From: Armatimonadaceae bacterium
Lineage (GTDB): Bacteria > Armatimonadota > Armatimonadia > Armatimonadales > Armatimonadaceae
Assembly (NCBI GenBank): GCA_030446525.1
Contig: JAUJNC010000017.1
Span: 2,530-55,675, forward strand
Length of the DNA stretch: 53,146 nucleotides
Direction: 5' to 3'
Below the pieces are notes generated by a model. That model saw nothing but the letters and a program-made list of their open reading frames with translations, did not search any database and was not told where the DNA came from. The position numbers and the translations under genes are program-made. The number at the start of each line of letters is the position of its first letter. Positions within the stretch are counted from its first letter, which is position 1. Shown piece by piece: positions 28,976 to 37,255 of this stretch.

Positions 28976-29995
28976 TTATCGGCCCGGATCTTCAACGTGA
29001 TCGGGAAACACGCGGGCGGCCACTTTTTGGAGGAAGTTCCGGCCCATCACCTTATAGCCCTCGGCGTCCGGGTGCAGCTCGTCGGGGAGCAGGTGGGCAA
29101 GGTCGGGGCCGAACAGCTCCAGACCGTCGACGTAGTGGACGTTGCGGTCGCCGCAGGCCTGGAGTGCGCCCACGGCGGCGGCGACCTCCTGGCGCATCTT
29201 TCGCAGGGTGAACCCGACCGCGTTGGGCGCCTCCTCGCGGGGCGGCGAGTAGATCGGGGAGATGACGGCGAGCGGCGTGTCCGGGTGCCCTTCGCGCAGG
29301 GTTTGCACGAACCCGATGATCGCCGGGCGGAACGTGCGCGCGCTCAGGCTTGCCGCGCCGTGGATGTTGATCCCGACGCACAGGGAAAGGAAATCGGCGG
29401 GCAGGTCGCGCATCATCCGCGCGATCATCGGGTCCAGGTGGCACTGCCCGCCGTAGCCCAGACAGGTCAGGTTCAGCCCGCGCTCCCGGGCGACGATGGC
29501 CGGCCAGGTCTGCGTGGGCGACGCCGCCGTCCGGCACTGCGTGATGGAGCTGCCGTAGGTGATCCAGCGCGGGCGTGCGTCCTCGAAGGGCGCCACGGCC
29601 GCGTCATCGCTGAGCTCCAGCGAGCCCAGGCGGAACTCCCCGAACTGCGGCAGCCATAGCTCGATAAGCTTGCTGCCCGCGGGCAGGTCCTCGAAGCGGA
29701 ACCGGTCGTGTCCGGCCAGCCGCAGGGAGCCCCAGAACCTTCCGTCGCAGCACAGGTCGAGCTCGGCGATGTCCGGCCCGGCTCCGAACGTCCCGGCCAG
29801 GATCGCCGTGTCGCTGTAAAAGGCGACCCGCACGCCGGCGGGCATCGCCGCCCGTTCCTGCAGCGCCTCGGGCGGGAACAGGGCCCGCTCCGCATACGGG
29901 ATCCGCCACGGCATGGTCCACGACGCGGTGCGCTGGAGCGAGACCGCGCCCTGCCAGGTGAGGCGCGGGTCGTCGTGACGAAGCAGCAGTGACAT
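28976..29995 (-). CDS. SGNH-family esterase with N-terminal jelly-roll domain
   Basis: 339 residues in one frame. The N-terminal part (about 1-165) is a beta-rich, carbohydrate-esterase-like domain (ELDLCCDGRFWGSLRLAG, LIELWLPQFGEFRLGSLEL). The SGNH core follows: block I TYGSSITQC with the nucleophilic Ser, block II LGYGGQCHLD with Gly, block III VGINIHG with Asn, and block V DELHPDAEGY with the catalytic Asp and His. Such enzymes remove acetyl or other acyl groups from sugars. There is no signal peptide. It is the first gene of a minus-strand series (SGNH, sulfatase, mug, lactonase, NIPSNAP), 63 bases ahead of the sulfatase, which suggests the two strip decorations from the same glycan. Confidence 0.88.
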   Translation of the reverse strand: MSLLLRHDDPRLTWQGAVSLQRTASWTMPWRIPYAERALFPPEALQERAAMPAGVRVAFYSDTAILAGTFGAGPDIAELDLCCDGRFWGSLRLAGHDRFRFEDLPAGSKLIELWLPQFGEFRLGSLELSDDAAVAPFEDARPRWITYGSSITQCRTAASPTQTWPAIVARERGLNLTCLGYGGQCHLDPMIARMMRDLPADFLSLCVGINIHGAASLSARTFRPAIIGFVQTLREGHPDTPLAVISPIYSPPREEAPNAVGFTLRKMRQEVAAAVGALQACGDRNVHYVDGLELFGPDLAHLLPDELHPDAEGYKVMGRNFLQKVAARVFPDHVEDPGR

Positions 29996-30214
29996 GCAAC
30001 AAAACCCCTCGCGTTCTCATACGGCCGGGCTCGTGGCAGGGGGCGCCCGCTACCGATCATGCACCCCGCCCGCTCCTGCCGCAGTACGGGTATTCTCCCA
30101 TAAATCCGCGGCCAAGTCAAAGGATCAGGGTCGAGAGTTAAACCTCCCAGAACGAACGCTCCGGCCGGGGTACAATCTGCTTAAGGATTCGGATTCCTGC
30201 CTAAGGTAACAAAC

Positions 30215-31066
30215 ATGCTGCTTGAACTTGCGGTCGGTGACGCGTACGGGGCGGGGTTTGAGTTCGCGCACCCGGAGATGATCGCGGAGCGGAATGACCT
30301 TTCCGGCTATGTCAAGCACCCCTGGCACGCGATCCGCCCGGGGTGCTACACGGACGACACGCAGATGAGCGTCGCCATCGCCGAGGCGGTCGTGTCCGGC
30401 GAGCCGTGGACGCGGGAGATGCTCGCCGCGAAGTTCGTCGCGGTGTTCCGGCGCGACCCGCGCAAGGGTTATTCAGAAAGGGTGTTCAACCTCCTGGACC
30501 GGGTGAGCGATGGGACGCAGTTTCTTGCCGAGATCGACTCCGCGAGCGACCGGAGCGGCGCGGCGATGCGCGCCGGCCCCCTCGGCGTGTTCCCGGACGT
30601 GGAGGAGGTTACGGCAAGGACCGCCCTGCAGGCGGCGATCACGCACGACACGCCGGACGGCATCCATGCGGCCACGGCCGCCGCGCTGATGACGCACTAT
30701 TTCCTGTACGACCTGGGCGCGAAAGCGGCGGTGGGGACGTTTCTGGAGGCGCACGTGCCGGGGCGGTGGACGGAGCCGTGGCAGGGGCCCGTGGGTGTGC
30801 AGGGCCTGGCGAGCGTGCGGGCCGCCGTCACCGCCATGACGGCGAATGACAGCATGAGCGGCCTGCTTCGAAGCTGCATCGCCTTCGGGGGCGACGTGGA
30901 CACGGTCGCGGCCATCGCACTCGCCGCCGGTTCCTGTTGCCGGGAGATCGCGCAGGACGTGCCCCCAAACCTGGTCCTGGGGCTGGAGAACGGCGCGTAT
31001 GGGCGCGATTACCTGATCGATCTGGATAAGCAGCTGCTCGCCCTGGTGGGTGGCCAGGGTGACTAG
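30215..31066 (+). CDS. ADP-ribosylglycohydrolase-family protein
   Basis: 283 residues in one frame, starting MLLELAVGDAYGAGFEF, which is the family opening (GDALGxP-like). Two metal-site motifs are present: CYTDDTQM near residue 46 and GGDVDTVAAIALAAGS near residue 229; their Asp and Thr residues hold the paired Mg ions of DraG/ARH3-type hydrolases. These enzymes remove ADP-ribose from proteins (or nucleic acids), reversing ADP-ribosylation. No partner transferase (DraT or DarT) is seen nearby. TACAAT lies about 45 bases upstream as a possible -10 box. The acetyltransferase gene follows after 12 bases, so both are probably co-transcribed. Confidence 0.9.
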   Translation: MLLELAVGDAYGAGFEFAHPEMIAERNDLSGYVKHPWHAIRPGCYTDDTQMSVAIAEAVVSGEPWTREMLAAKFVAVFRRDPRKGYSERVFNLLDRVSDGTQFLAEIDSASDRSGAAMRAGPLGVFPDVEEVTARTALQAAITHDTPDGIHAATAAALMTHYFLYDLGAKAAVGTFLEAHVPGRWTEPWQGPVGVQGLASVRAAVTAMTANDSMSGLLRSCIAFGGDVDTVAAIALAAGSCCREIAQDVPPNLVLGLENGAYGRDYLIDLDKQLLALVGGQGD

Positions 31067-31078
31067 CGGGGGAAACAG

Positions 31079-32402
31079 ATGCTGCGTGACCTGGGGGACG
31101 GCCTGATACTGCGGCGCGCGACCGCCGCGGATGCCGAGGCGCTCGCGGCGTTCAACGGGAAGATACACGGCAACACCCATACCGGGGAGCCGGACGCGGG
31201 GGTGGCGGCCTGGACGCGCGACCTGATGGAGCGCCCTCATCCGACGTTCGCCGCGGGTGACTTTACCCTGGTGGAGGACGCGCGCACGGGGGCCGTCGTC
31301 TCGTCGCTAAACCTGATCGGGCAGACGTGGTCGTACGGCGGCATCCCGTTCGGCGTCGGGCGGCCGGAGATCGTGGGCACGCACCCGGATTACCGGCGGC
31401 GGGGACTGGTGCGCGCGCAGTTCGACCTGATCCACCAGTGGAGTCGCGATCGCGGACACAAAATGCAGGCGATCACCGGCATCCCCTGGTACTACCGGCA
31501 GTTCGGCTACGAGATGGCGCTGGCGCTCGCCGGCGGACGCATCGGGTGGAGACCGCAGGTGCCCAGGCTGGGCGAGGGCGCGGCGGAGCCGTACCGCGTG
31601 CGCCCGGCGAGCGAGGCGGACATCCCCTTCCTCGCCCGGGTGTATGAGCGGGGGGCGGCGCGAAGTCTGGTGGCCTGCACCCGTGACGAGGCGATGTGGC
31701 GCTACGAGCTGCACGGGCGGAGTCGGGAAAACGCGAACCACCGGGACATCCGCGTGATCGAGACGGCCGGCGGGGAGCCGGTGGGCTTCCTGGCCCACGC
31801 GTCCAGGCTGTGGGGTCAGTCGCTCGCGGTCACGGCGTATGAGCTGAAGGCGGCGGTCTCCTGGCTTGCCGTGACACCGGGCGTGCTCCGCTGCCTGCAG
31901 GCAACGGGCGAGGAGTACGCGAAACGGGATGACAGATCCGTGTGGGAGGAGTACGCGTTCTGGCTGGGGGCGGAGCACCCGGTGTACGAGGCGATCCCCG
32001 AAAGACTGCCCCGCACGCGCCCGCCCTACGCCTGGTACCTCCGGGTCCCGGACCTGCCGGACTTCCTGCGCCACGTCGCGCCGGTTTTGGAGCGGCGTCT
32101 GGAGCGGTCCGTCGCCGCCGGGCACACGGGCGAGCTGAAGATCAGCTTTTATCGTGACGGGCTGCGGCTGGCCCTGGAGGAAGGGCGCGTGGCGGCGCTG
32201 GAGCCGTGGGCGCCGGCCGACGGCGGACGAGCCGACGCCTCCTTCCCCGACCACACATTCCTGCAGCCTCTTGTTCGGCTACCGCGCGTTCGGCGAGATC
32301 AAGTACGCCTTCGCGGACTGCTGGGCGCGCAGCGACGAGGCGCGGGCGCTGCTCGACGCGCTGTTTCCCAAGCAGGCATCCGACGTATGGCCCGTCTCCT
32401 GA
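31079..32402 (+). CDS. Eis-like GNAT N-acetyltransferase, one frame slip
   Basis: A GNAT domain with ILRRATAADAEALAAFNGKI, the acetyl-CoA motif VGTHPDYRRRGLVRAQFD and PWYYRQFGYEMAL. A second degenerate GNAT-like half (YRVRPASEADIPFLARVYER, AGGEPVGFLAHASRLWG) follows, and finally a C-terminal SCP2-like domain (GELKISFYRDGLRLALEEG). This tripartite build matches the Eis family, which acetylates amines on antibiotics or proteins. A slip near 32265 moves the frame; the true end reads LLFGYRAFGEIKYAFADCWA to PKQASDVWPVS at 32402. GGGGGAAACAG precedes the ATG. Its substrate cannot be predicted. Confidence 0.83.
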
Positions 32403-32472
32403 CCATCCCCAGAAACCGATGGGGCGTGGACGAGCCGTTTTGCCAGGAGTAAGGGGGCCGTCATGGAGCCCC

Positions 32473-33319
32473 CTACAGCGCCCGCGCAGCCATTGCAGTA
32501 TGGCGGAGAAGATCGCCTCGCGGCCGGACTCGCGCAGGGCTCGTGGAGGTGGCCCGGGTAGGTGCGCTCGGTTTTGTCCGCGGAACCCGCGCGTTGGCAG
32601 AAGGCGCGGGCGGCGTCCGGGTCCGCCACAGGATCGGCATCGCCCACCAGGAGGAGCAGCGGCAGGCGGAACTCCCCGGCACGCTCCAGCACGTCCGCCT
32701 GCGCCGCCCGCGCGCCGAAGTACCAGCGCGGCGTGGCCGTGCGCAAGACAAGCAGGTCCTGCCTGCCCTCCTGGATCAGCGCCGCATCCGATGACAGCCA
32801 TTCGTCTTTTATCCGCGAAGGCACCGGCAGCCAGGGCACGAGGCGGTCGGCGAAGCGCGCAAGAAACAGCTTGCCCGCCGGGACAGGCATCTTACTCCCC
32901 AGATAGGGTGAGGTCAGGATGCAGCCCGTGACGCCCGGTAACCCGCGTATCCCCGCCGCGGCCAGCACCAGCCCCCCGTGGCTCTGCCCCAGCAGAAACA
33001 GGGGCGCCTCGCCCCGTACGGCTTCCAGGGCGAGAAAAAGGTCCAGGTCATGGAGGTACTCCTGCCACTGAACAACAAACCCGCGACGCCCCGTGGCCAG
33101 GCCGTGTCCCCGGAAGTCCAGGGCATGGCACGCCACACCGCGCCCGGCCATCCACCGCAAGAAGTGCATGTAGCGGCCGCTGTGGTCGCCATAGCCGTGC
33201 ACGAGCCCCAGCCGCGCCCAGGCATCGCCTGCCGGCAGCACGGACCGCCGATACAGGGTGACGCCTGCGCCGGGAAACGTTTCTTCGGCGACAAGGATGC
33301 CTTCGGTCGCGTCGGACAT
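32473..33319 (-). CDS. Alpha/beta hydrolase, monoacylglycerol lipase/lysophospholipase type
   Basis: Motifs in order: LGLVHGYGDHSGRYMHFLR (oxyanion region), ACHALDFRGHGLATGRRGFV, the nucleophile elbow LLGQSHGGLVL with the active Ser, LLLVGDADPVADPDAA with the acid Asp, and YPGHLHE with the catalytic His. This is the serine aminopeptidase S33/monoglyceride-lipase fold. There is no signal peptide. A slip just after HLHE restores ALRESGREAIFSAILQWL and a stop near 32473; without it the frame runs into downstream sequence. The gene is convergent with the acetyltransferase and lies downstream of the M28 peptidase gene on the same strand. The likely role is hydrolysis of short acyl esters in the cytosol. 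Confidence 0.85.
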
Positions 33320-33331
33320 GGGCTACCACAA

Positions 33332-33352
33332 GGCGGGGGCCACGCCCCCGCC
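33332..33352 (-). terminator. Hairpin between the M28 peptidase and hydrolase genes
   Basis: GGCGGGGGC (33332-33340) and its exact complement GCCCCCGCC (33344-33352) flank CAC. On the minus strand it follows the M28 peptidase stop by about 20 bases and is followed by TTGTGG, so it may terminate the peptidase transcript weakly. Confidence 0.45.
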
Positions 33353-33372
33353 GGTTTCCGGGCTGGATCCGT

Positions 33373-34667
33373 TTACTGGTCGTGCTCCGGATCGTCTTCG
33401 TCAATCCGCGAGCCGGTGCTCGGGGTGGGTTCGGCGTTTGTCGCGCCCGGCCTGTCGCGGGGGAGCAGGTCCGGCAGCTGCGCGACGCGCAGCGCCATGA
33501 CGGCCATCACCTGGGCGCCCTGAATCAGGTCCGCCACGTTCACTTTGTCCAGCGTGTCCGCGTTGGAGTGGTGTGTCAGGCGGTACTCGGCGGGAGCCTG
33601 GTCTAAAGCAAAGCCGGGGACGCCCGCGGCCTCGAACGACACGTGGTCCGTGCCGCCCATCCGCCCCTTGTGGACGTCCGTGAAGCCCACGTCCTTGAGG
33701 GAGGCCAGTTCCGCCCGCAGGAGGGGGAGGATGCGCTCACGACCCTGTACGCCGACACCGGTGACGTGCCCGGTCCCCGTGTCGTGGACCACGCACAGCG
33801 AGGTGCGCGGCATCTCGTCCTTGTGCGTCTCCACGTAGGCCCGCGAGCCGTGCAGCCCCTGCTCCTCGCCGCTGAACAGCACGAAGCGGATGGTCCGCCG
33901 GGGCCGCACGCCGCTCCTGACCAGCAGACGCGCCGCCTCCAGCACCACGCACGAGCCCGTCGCGTTGTCGGTCGCCCCCTGCGCCAGGTCCCAGGAGTCG
34001 AGGTGCGCGCCCGCGACCACGAACTCGTCCGGCTTCTGCGTCCCCCGGATCTCGCCCACGGTGTTATAGCAGGGAGGCGTAGGCGTTTTTGCCCGCCGGG
34101 GCCGCGACCGGCCTTACCTCCGTGGGCGCTCCCATCAGCACGACGGCGTTCTTGAGCCTGCCCCGGAAGCCGGCCAGGTCGCCCTCGGTGCGGGCCGTGA
34201 AGACCACGACGTCGCCCGTCACCTTGCCCGCCGTGCCCGGCGTCCAGGCCATGGCCGCCGCCGCGAGCGCCATCCCGTTGTCGGGCCGGACGACGCGCGC
34301 CGTCGCCGTGCCCCGCTCCCAGCCCACAGGGATGGTATACGGCTCCAGGCGCACCCTCTCGAGACCGTACGCGCGCATCCTCTCGGCCGCCCAGTCGTTG
34401 GCCCGCTTCATCGCCCCGGACCCGGTAAGGCGTGGGCCGATCACGTCGCAAAGGTGCTGGAGGTTCGCCCGGATCGGGGACCGGTCGCGGGCGTCTTCGA
34501 GTATCTTCTTGTCGATCTCCGCCGTGGAGGACGCCGCAGGGGCAGCCGCGGCGGGGGTGACAGTCGGCGCAGGCGGCTGCGCGCGCAGCCGCGTCGGCAT
34601 CGCTGCGGCTAGGAGAATGCAGGTCAGTGCGAGCGGCGTTATCTGTCGGCCGTTTGATGGGCGCATG
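33373..34667 (-). CDS. Exported M28-family metallopeptidase with internal gap
   Basis: It starts at ATG 34667 with AGGAAGGG upstream. There is a signal peptide ([19 protein letters not shown]) and a Pro/Ala linker. The N-terminal half ([20 protein letters not shown] to [17 protein letters not shown]) and the catalytic half are both clear. The zinc ligands are in [11 protein letters not shown] (His), GATDNATGS (Asp), [11 protein letters not shown] (Glu), VVHDTGTG (Asp) and LTHHSNADT (His). The two halves are in different frames and meet at about 34063 (ASLL next to [10 protein letters not shown]). Compared with usual family members, about 100 residues between them, where a protease-associated segment normally sits, are absent. 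This is either a real deletion or a collapse in the assembly. Confidence 0.82.
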
Positions 34668-34799
34668 GGATCCCTTCCTGGCACGAAAATCAAGGCGAGA
34701 CGGGGCAACCTTGCCGGGTGGGGTACAAAGATTATGCACGAAGGAACAGGAAATTGCAATACTTGCCCGCGCCGGATAGCGAGAACCGCACTGCGGCGG

Positions 34800-34805
34800 T
34801 ACAAT
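34800..34805 (+). promoter_or_regulatory. -10 box of a possible leaderless nadA promoter
   Basis: TACAAT ends only six bases before the ATG of nadA at 34812, and no ribosome site is visible. This is the TANNNT-just-before-ATG pattern of leaderless transcripts in Deinococcus-like bacteria. No convincing -35 box is seen. Confidence 0.4.
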
Positions 34806-34811
34806 AGTGTT

Positions 34812-36010
34812 ATGCAGACGCTAACTGTCGCGCGGACGCCGCGAAACCCCGCGTCCGAAAGCCTGGGCCAGGAGGTGGACCTTTCGACCCGGCTGGATAC
34901 GATAGATCCCTCCCTCGACCTGGAAGCGGAGATCCGGCGGATGAAGCGCGAGAAGAACGCCGTGCTGCTCGCGCACTACTACCAGGAAGGGGAGATCCAG
35001 GACCTGGCCGACCACGTGGGTGACTCGCTGGCCCTGTCGCAGGCCGCCGCGGGGACCGATGCGGACGTGATCGTCTTCTGCGGCGTCCACTTCATGGCCG
35101 AGACCGCGAAGATCCTGAACCCGGACAAGCCGGTCCTCCTGCCCGACCTGGACGCGGGCTGCTCGCTGGCCGACCGCTGCCCCGCCGATCTGTACGAGGA
35201 GTGGCTGAAGCAGTACCCCGGCCACACCGTCATCAACTACATCAACTCGTCGGCCGCGGTCAAGGCGCTGTCGGACATCATCGTCACGTCGTCGAACGCC
35301 GTGGATATCGTCAGGCAGCTGCCGCCCGACCAGCCCATCGTCTTCGGCCCCGACCGGCATCTGGGCCGCTGGGTGGAGAAGCAGACCAAGCACCCGATGG
35401 CGCTCTGGCCCGGCTTCTGCATCGTCCACGAGCAGTTCAACGCCCGCCGCCTGACAAAGCTCCTGACCGAGCACCCGGACGCGACCCTGATCGCCCACCC
35501 CGAGTGCGAGGAGGCGGTACTGCAAAAGGCCCATTTCGTCGGCTCGACGCTGGCGCTCTTGAAGTACGTCCAGACCCACCCCCGGATCGGCAAGTTCATC
35601 GTCGCCACGGAGGTCGGCATCCTGCACCAGATGCAGAAGGCGCGCCCGACGCCCAGTTCGTCTGCTCGCCGCCCAACTCCGGCTGTGACTGCGCGCTGTG
35701 CCCCTACATGCGCCTGAACACGCTGGAAAAGCTGTACCTGTGCCTGCGCGACGGCTACCCCGAGATCGTCATGGACGAGGAGACCCGCCTGCGCGCCCTG
35801 CGCCCCGTGCAGCGGATGCTGGAGATGAGCAAAAACCTGACGCCGGTCCAGCAAAAGGAGATTGACCTCTTCCCCAGCCCCTGCCCTGCAGACCTCCCCC
35901 TGACCCCTCTGCTGCAAACCTCTCCCCTAGCCCCTCTCCTGCAAGGAGAGGGGAACCGTGTGGCGCGGCCTCCGTCACTCCCCTCTCCGCGCCGGAGAGG
36001 GGGGGGGTGA
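34812..36010 (+). CDS. nadA: Quinolinate synthase, one frame slip, unusual C-terminal tail
   Basis: NadA condenses iminoaspartate with dihydroxyacetone phosphate to quinolinate for NAD synthesis, using a 4Fe-4S cluster. The family signature is complete: [37 protein letters not shown] with the first cluster Cys, [14 protein letters not shown] [41 protein letters not shown] with the second, and [20 protein letters not shown] with the third. A slip near 35640 shifts the frame. After [15 protein letters not shown] the frame does not stop but runs through two palindromic repeats and ends in a Gly run at 36010, adding about 40 Pro/Leu-rich residues not typical of NadA. No nadB or nadC is adjacent. 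Confidence 0.92.
35931..36002. repeat. Two related palindromic repeats at the end of nadA
   Basis: CCCCTCTCC-TGCAA-GGAGAGGGG (35931-35953) and CCCCTCTCCG-CGC-CGGAGAGGGG (35980-36002) share the same stem. Degenerate single arms (CCTCCCCCTGACCCC, CCTCTCCCCTAGCCC) precede them from about 35875. They resemble dispersed intergenic REP/MITE-like palindromes and may also terminate nadA. Confidence 0.7.
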
Positions 36011-36035
36011 GGTCGTCAGCCCGGCCGTGGAACGG

Positions 36036-36802
36036 CTACCGCGGTTTATTCGCCTTTGAGCGGTGGCCGCGCTCCCATTTGGGTATCGGCAGTTCGTCTT
36101 TGGCCGCGCGGGGGGCGCGGGGATTCCAGGCGGGGACGGCGTGCTCCAGCCACGCGGCGGTCGCGTTCTGGTCAGCGAGGGAGCGCACGAGCGCCTGCGA
36201 GCGCGGGTCGGTGCGGACGCGCCCGCGCAGCGCTCTCGATCGCGTGCAGCGCCTGGTCGCGGACCCCGAGGCCTTCGGCGCATTCGTAGGTACGGAAGAT
36301 CGCGAGCCATACCTCCTTGTCGTAGCGGCGGTTACGGCAGGGGCAGAGGTGGCGCAGGGCGTCGCACTGCGCCTCGGCGTCGTCACCGTCAGGATTTCCA
36401 ACAGGCGGGGCACATCCCGCGACGTGACCCGGCCGTTGCCGGCCGGGCGCTGGAGCCGTCCGGTCCCGTCCCGGTCGCTCAGCCAGCGCGCAGTTCCCGC
36501 GCGTCCGGGTCGGCGCGGGCGTGCTCGCGCAGCGTGTCGATCGCGTGGCGCGCCCGGTCACGCACCTCGGCATCCAGGCCGCATTCGTGGGCGTGGAGCA
36601 CGGCGAGCCACACCTCCTTATCGTAGCAGCGGCTGCGGCACGGACAGAGGCGGGTCAGCGCATCACCTGCGCCTTCACGTCGCGCCCCTCCAATATCTCC
36701 AGGAGGCACGGCTTATCTTCCAAGGTGATCGTTTCCCGGTGTTCGGCCATCGTCTTCCCTTCGGCGTCCGCGGACAGAGTTCTTTGCTTCTTTTTCGCCA
36801 TC
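36036..36802 (-). CDS. Protein with two tandem CPCR-x3-YDKEVW modules, frame slips
   Basis: Unrecognised soluble protein with an internal duplication. The start is ATG 36802 (MAKKKQRTLSADAEGKT) or the in-frame ATG at 36750 (MAEHRETITLED). Each module starts LLEIL and then has DALTRLCPCRSRCYDKEVW or DALRHLCPCRNRRYDKEVW. A helix pair with VRDRARHAIDTL or VRDQALHAIESA follows, and it closes with ADPDARELL or TDPRSQALV. The helix pairs look HEAT-like; the C-P-C-R motif with a further Cys could bind metal. Slips near 36660, 36480, 36390 and 36230 must be corrected. The tail is basic (PKWERGHRSKANKPR). It is divergent from the SBBP relic. Function is unknown. Confidence 0.6.
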
Positions 36803-36822
36803 GAATCGATGTGTGCTAAAGA

Positions 36823-37014
36823 ATGCGCCGGGTCAGACCGCTCCGACTCGCTTTAAGCAGTCTTGCCCTCGACAGCGCGGGCAACCTGTACGTGACTGGA
36901 CTTTCCCGCATTGGACCTGGCACCATCATCAACGGCGCCACGCTGGCGCAGCGGCAAGCCACCGGACTGTCGCAGAGCACGTTCTCGGCGAATCAGCGGG
37001 TAGCGATACCGTAA
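36823..37014 (+). pseudogene. Relic of an SBBP-repeat protein gene
   Basis: A 63-codon open frame with pieces of the SBBP proteins downstream joined out of context: LALDSAGNLYVTG from a propeller repeat, then GATLAQRQA from the C-terminal domain, then TFSANQRVAIP and a stop, which match the ends of both larger paralogs (FSANQRVVIP). Everything between is missing, so it is an internal-deletion remnant rather than a small gene. It lacks a signal peptide. Confidence 0.75.
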
Positions 37015-37085
37015 CGACAGGCCCCGGGGAGCGGTGCGGTTTTGACGCCTTGCCCGGTGAACCCCGGATATTGACGGGCAAATGG

Positions 37086-37121
37086 GGGGCGGCAGAAGAT
37101 GCCGCGCCCTTTCTTCTGTTT
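37086..37121 (+). terminator. Intrinsic-terminator-like hairpin after the SBBP relic
   Basis: GGGGCGGCA (37086-37094) pairs with TGCCGCGCCC (37100-37109) across GAAGA, with one bulged G, and is followed by TTTCTTCTGTTT. A closely similar stem in the opposite orientation occurs after the PEP-CTERM gene at 39591-39615. Confidence 0.6.
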
Positions 37122-37255
37122 GGTCTTCTCTCCCCGAAACACGGGGTATCCCTGCGCAGTCAAATCACTGTGCCGATCACCGGCGGTGCGGGGCGCCGCC
37201 GTGCTGAGACTGGACGGTTTGCACCTGGAAGGGTGCGGAAGGAGTGGAAGGTAAT

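Noticed and set aside
32142..32801. A minus-strand gene overlapping the acetyltransferase C terminus
   Set aside because: Its first part is the slipped end of the alpha/beta hydrolase, and the rest is antisense to the acetyltransferase; no separate protein is indicated.
36823..37014. A small stand-alone exported protein
   Set aside because: It has no signal peptide and is made of two distant parts of the neighbouring SBBP proteins, so it is a deletion relic.
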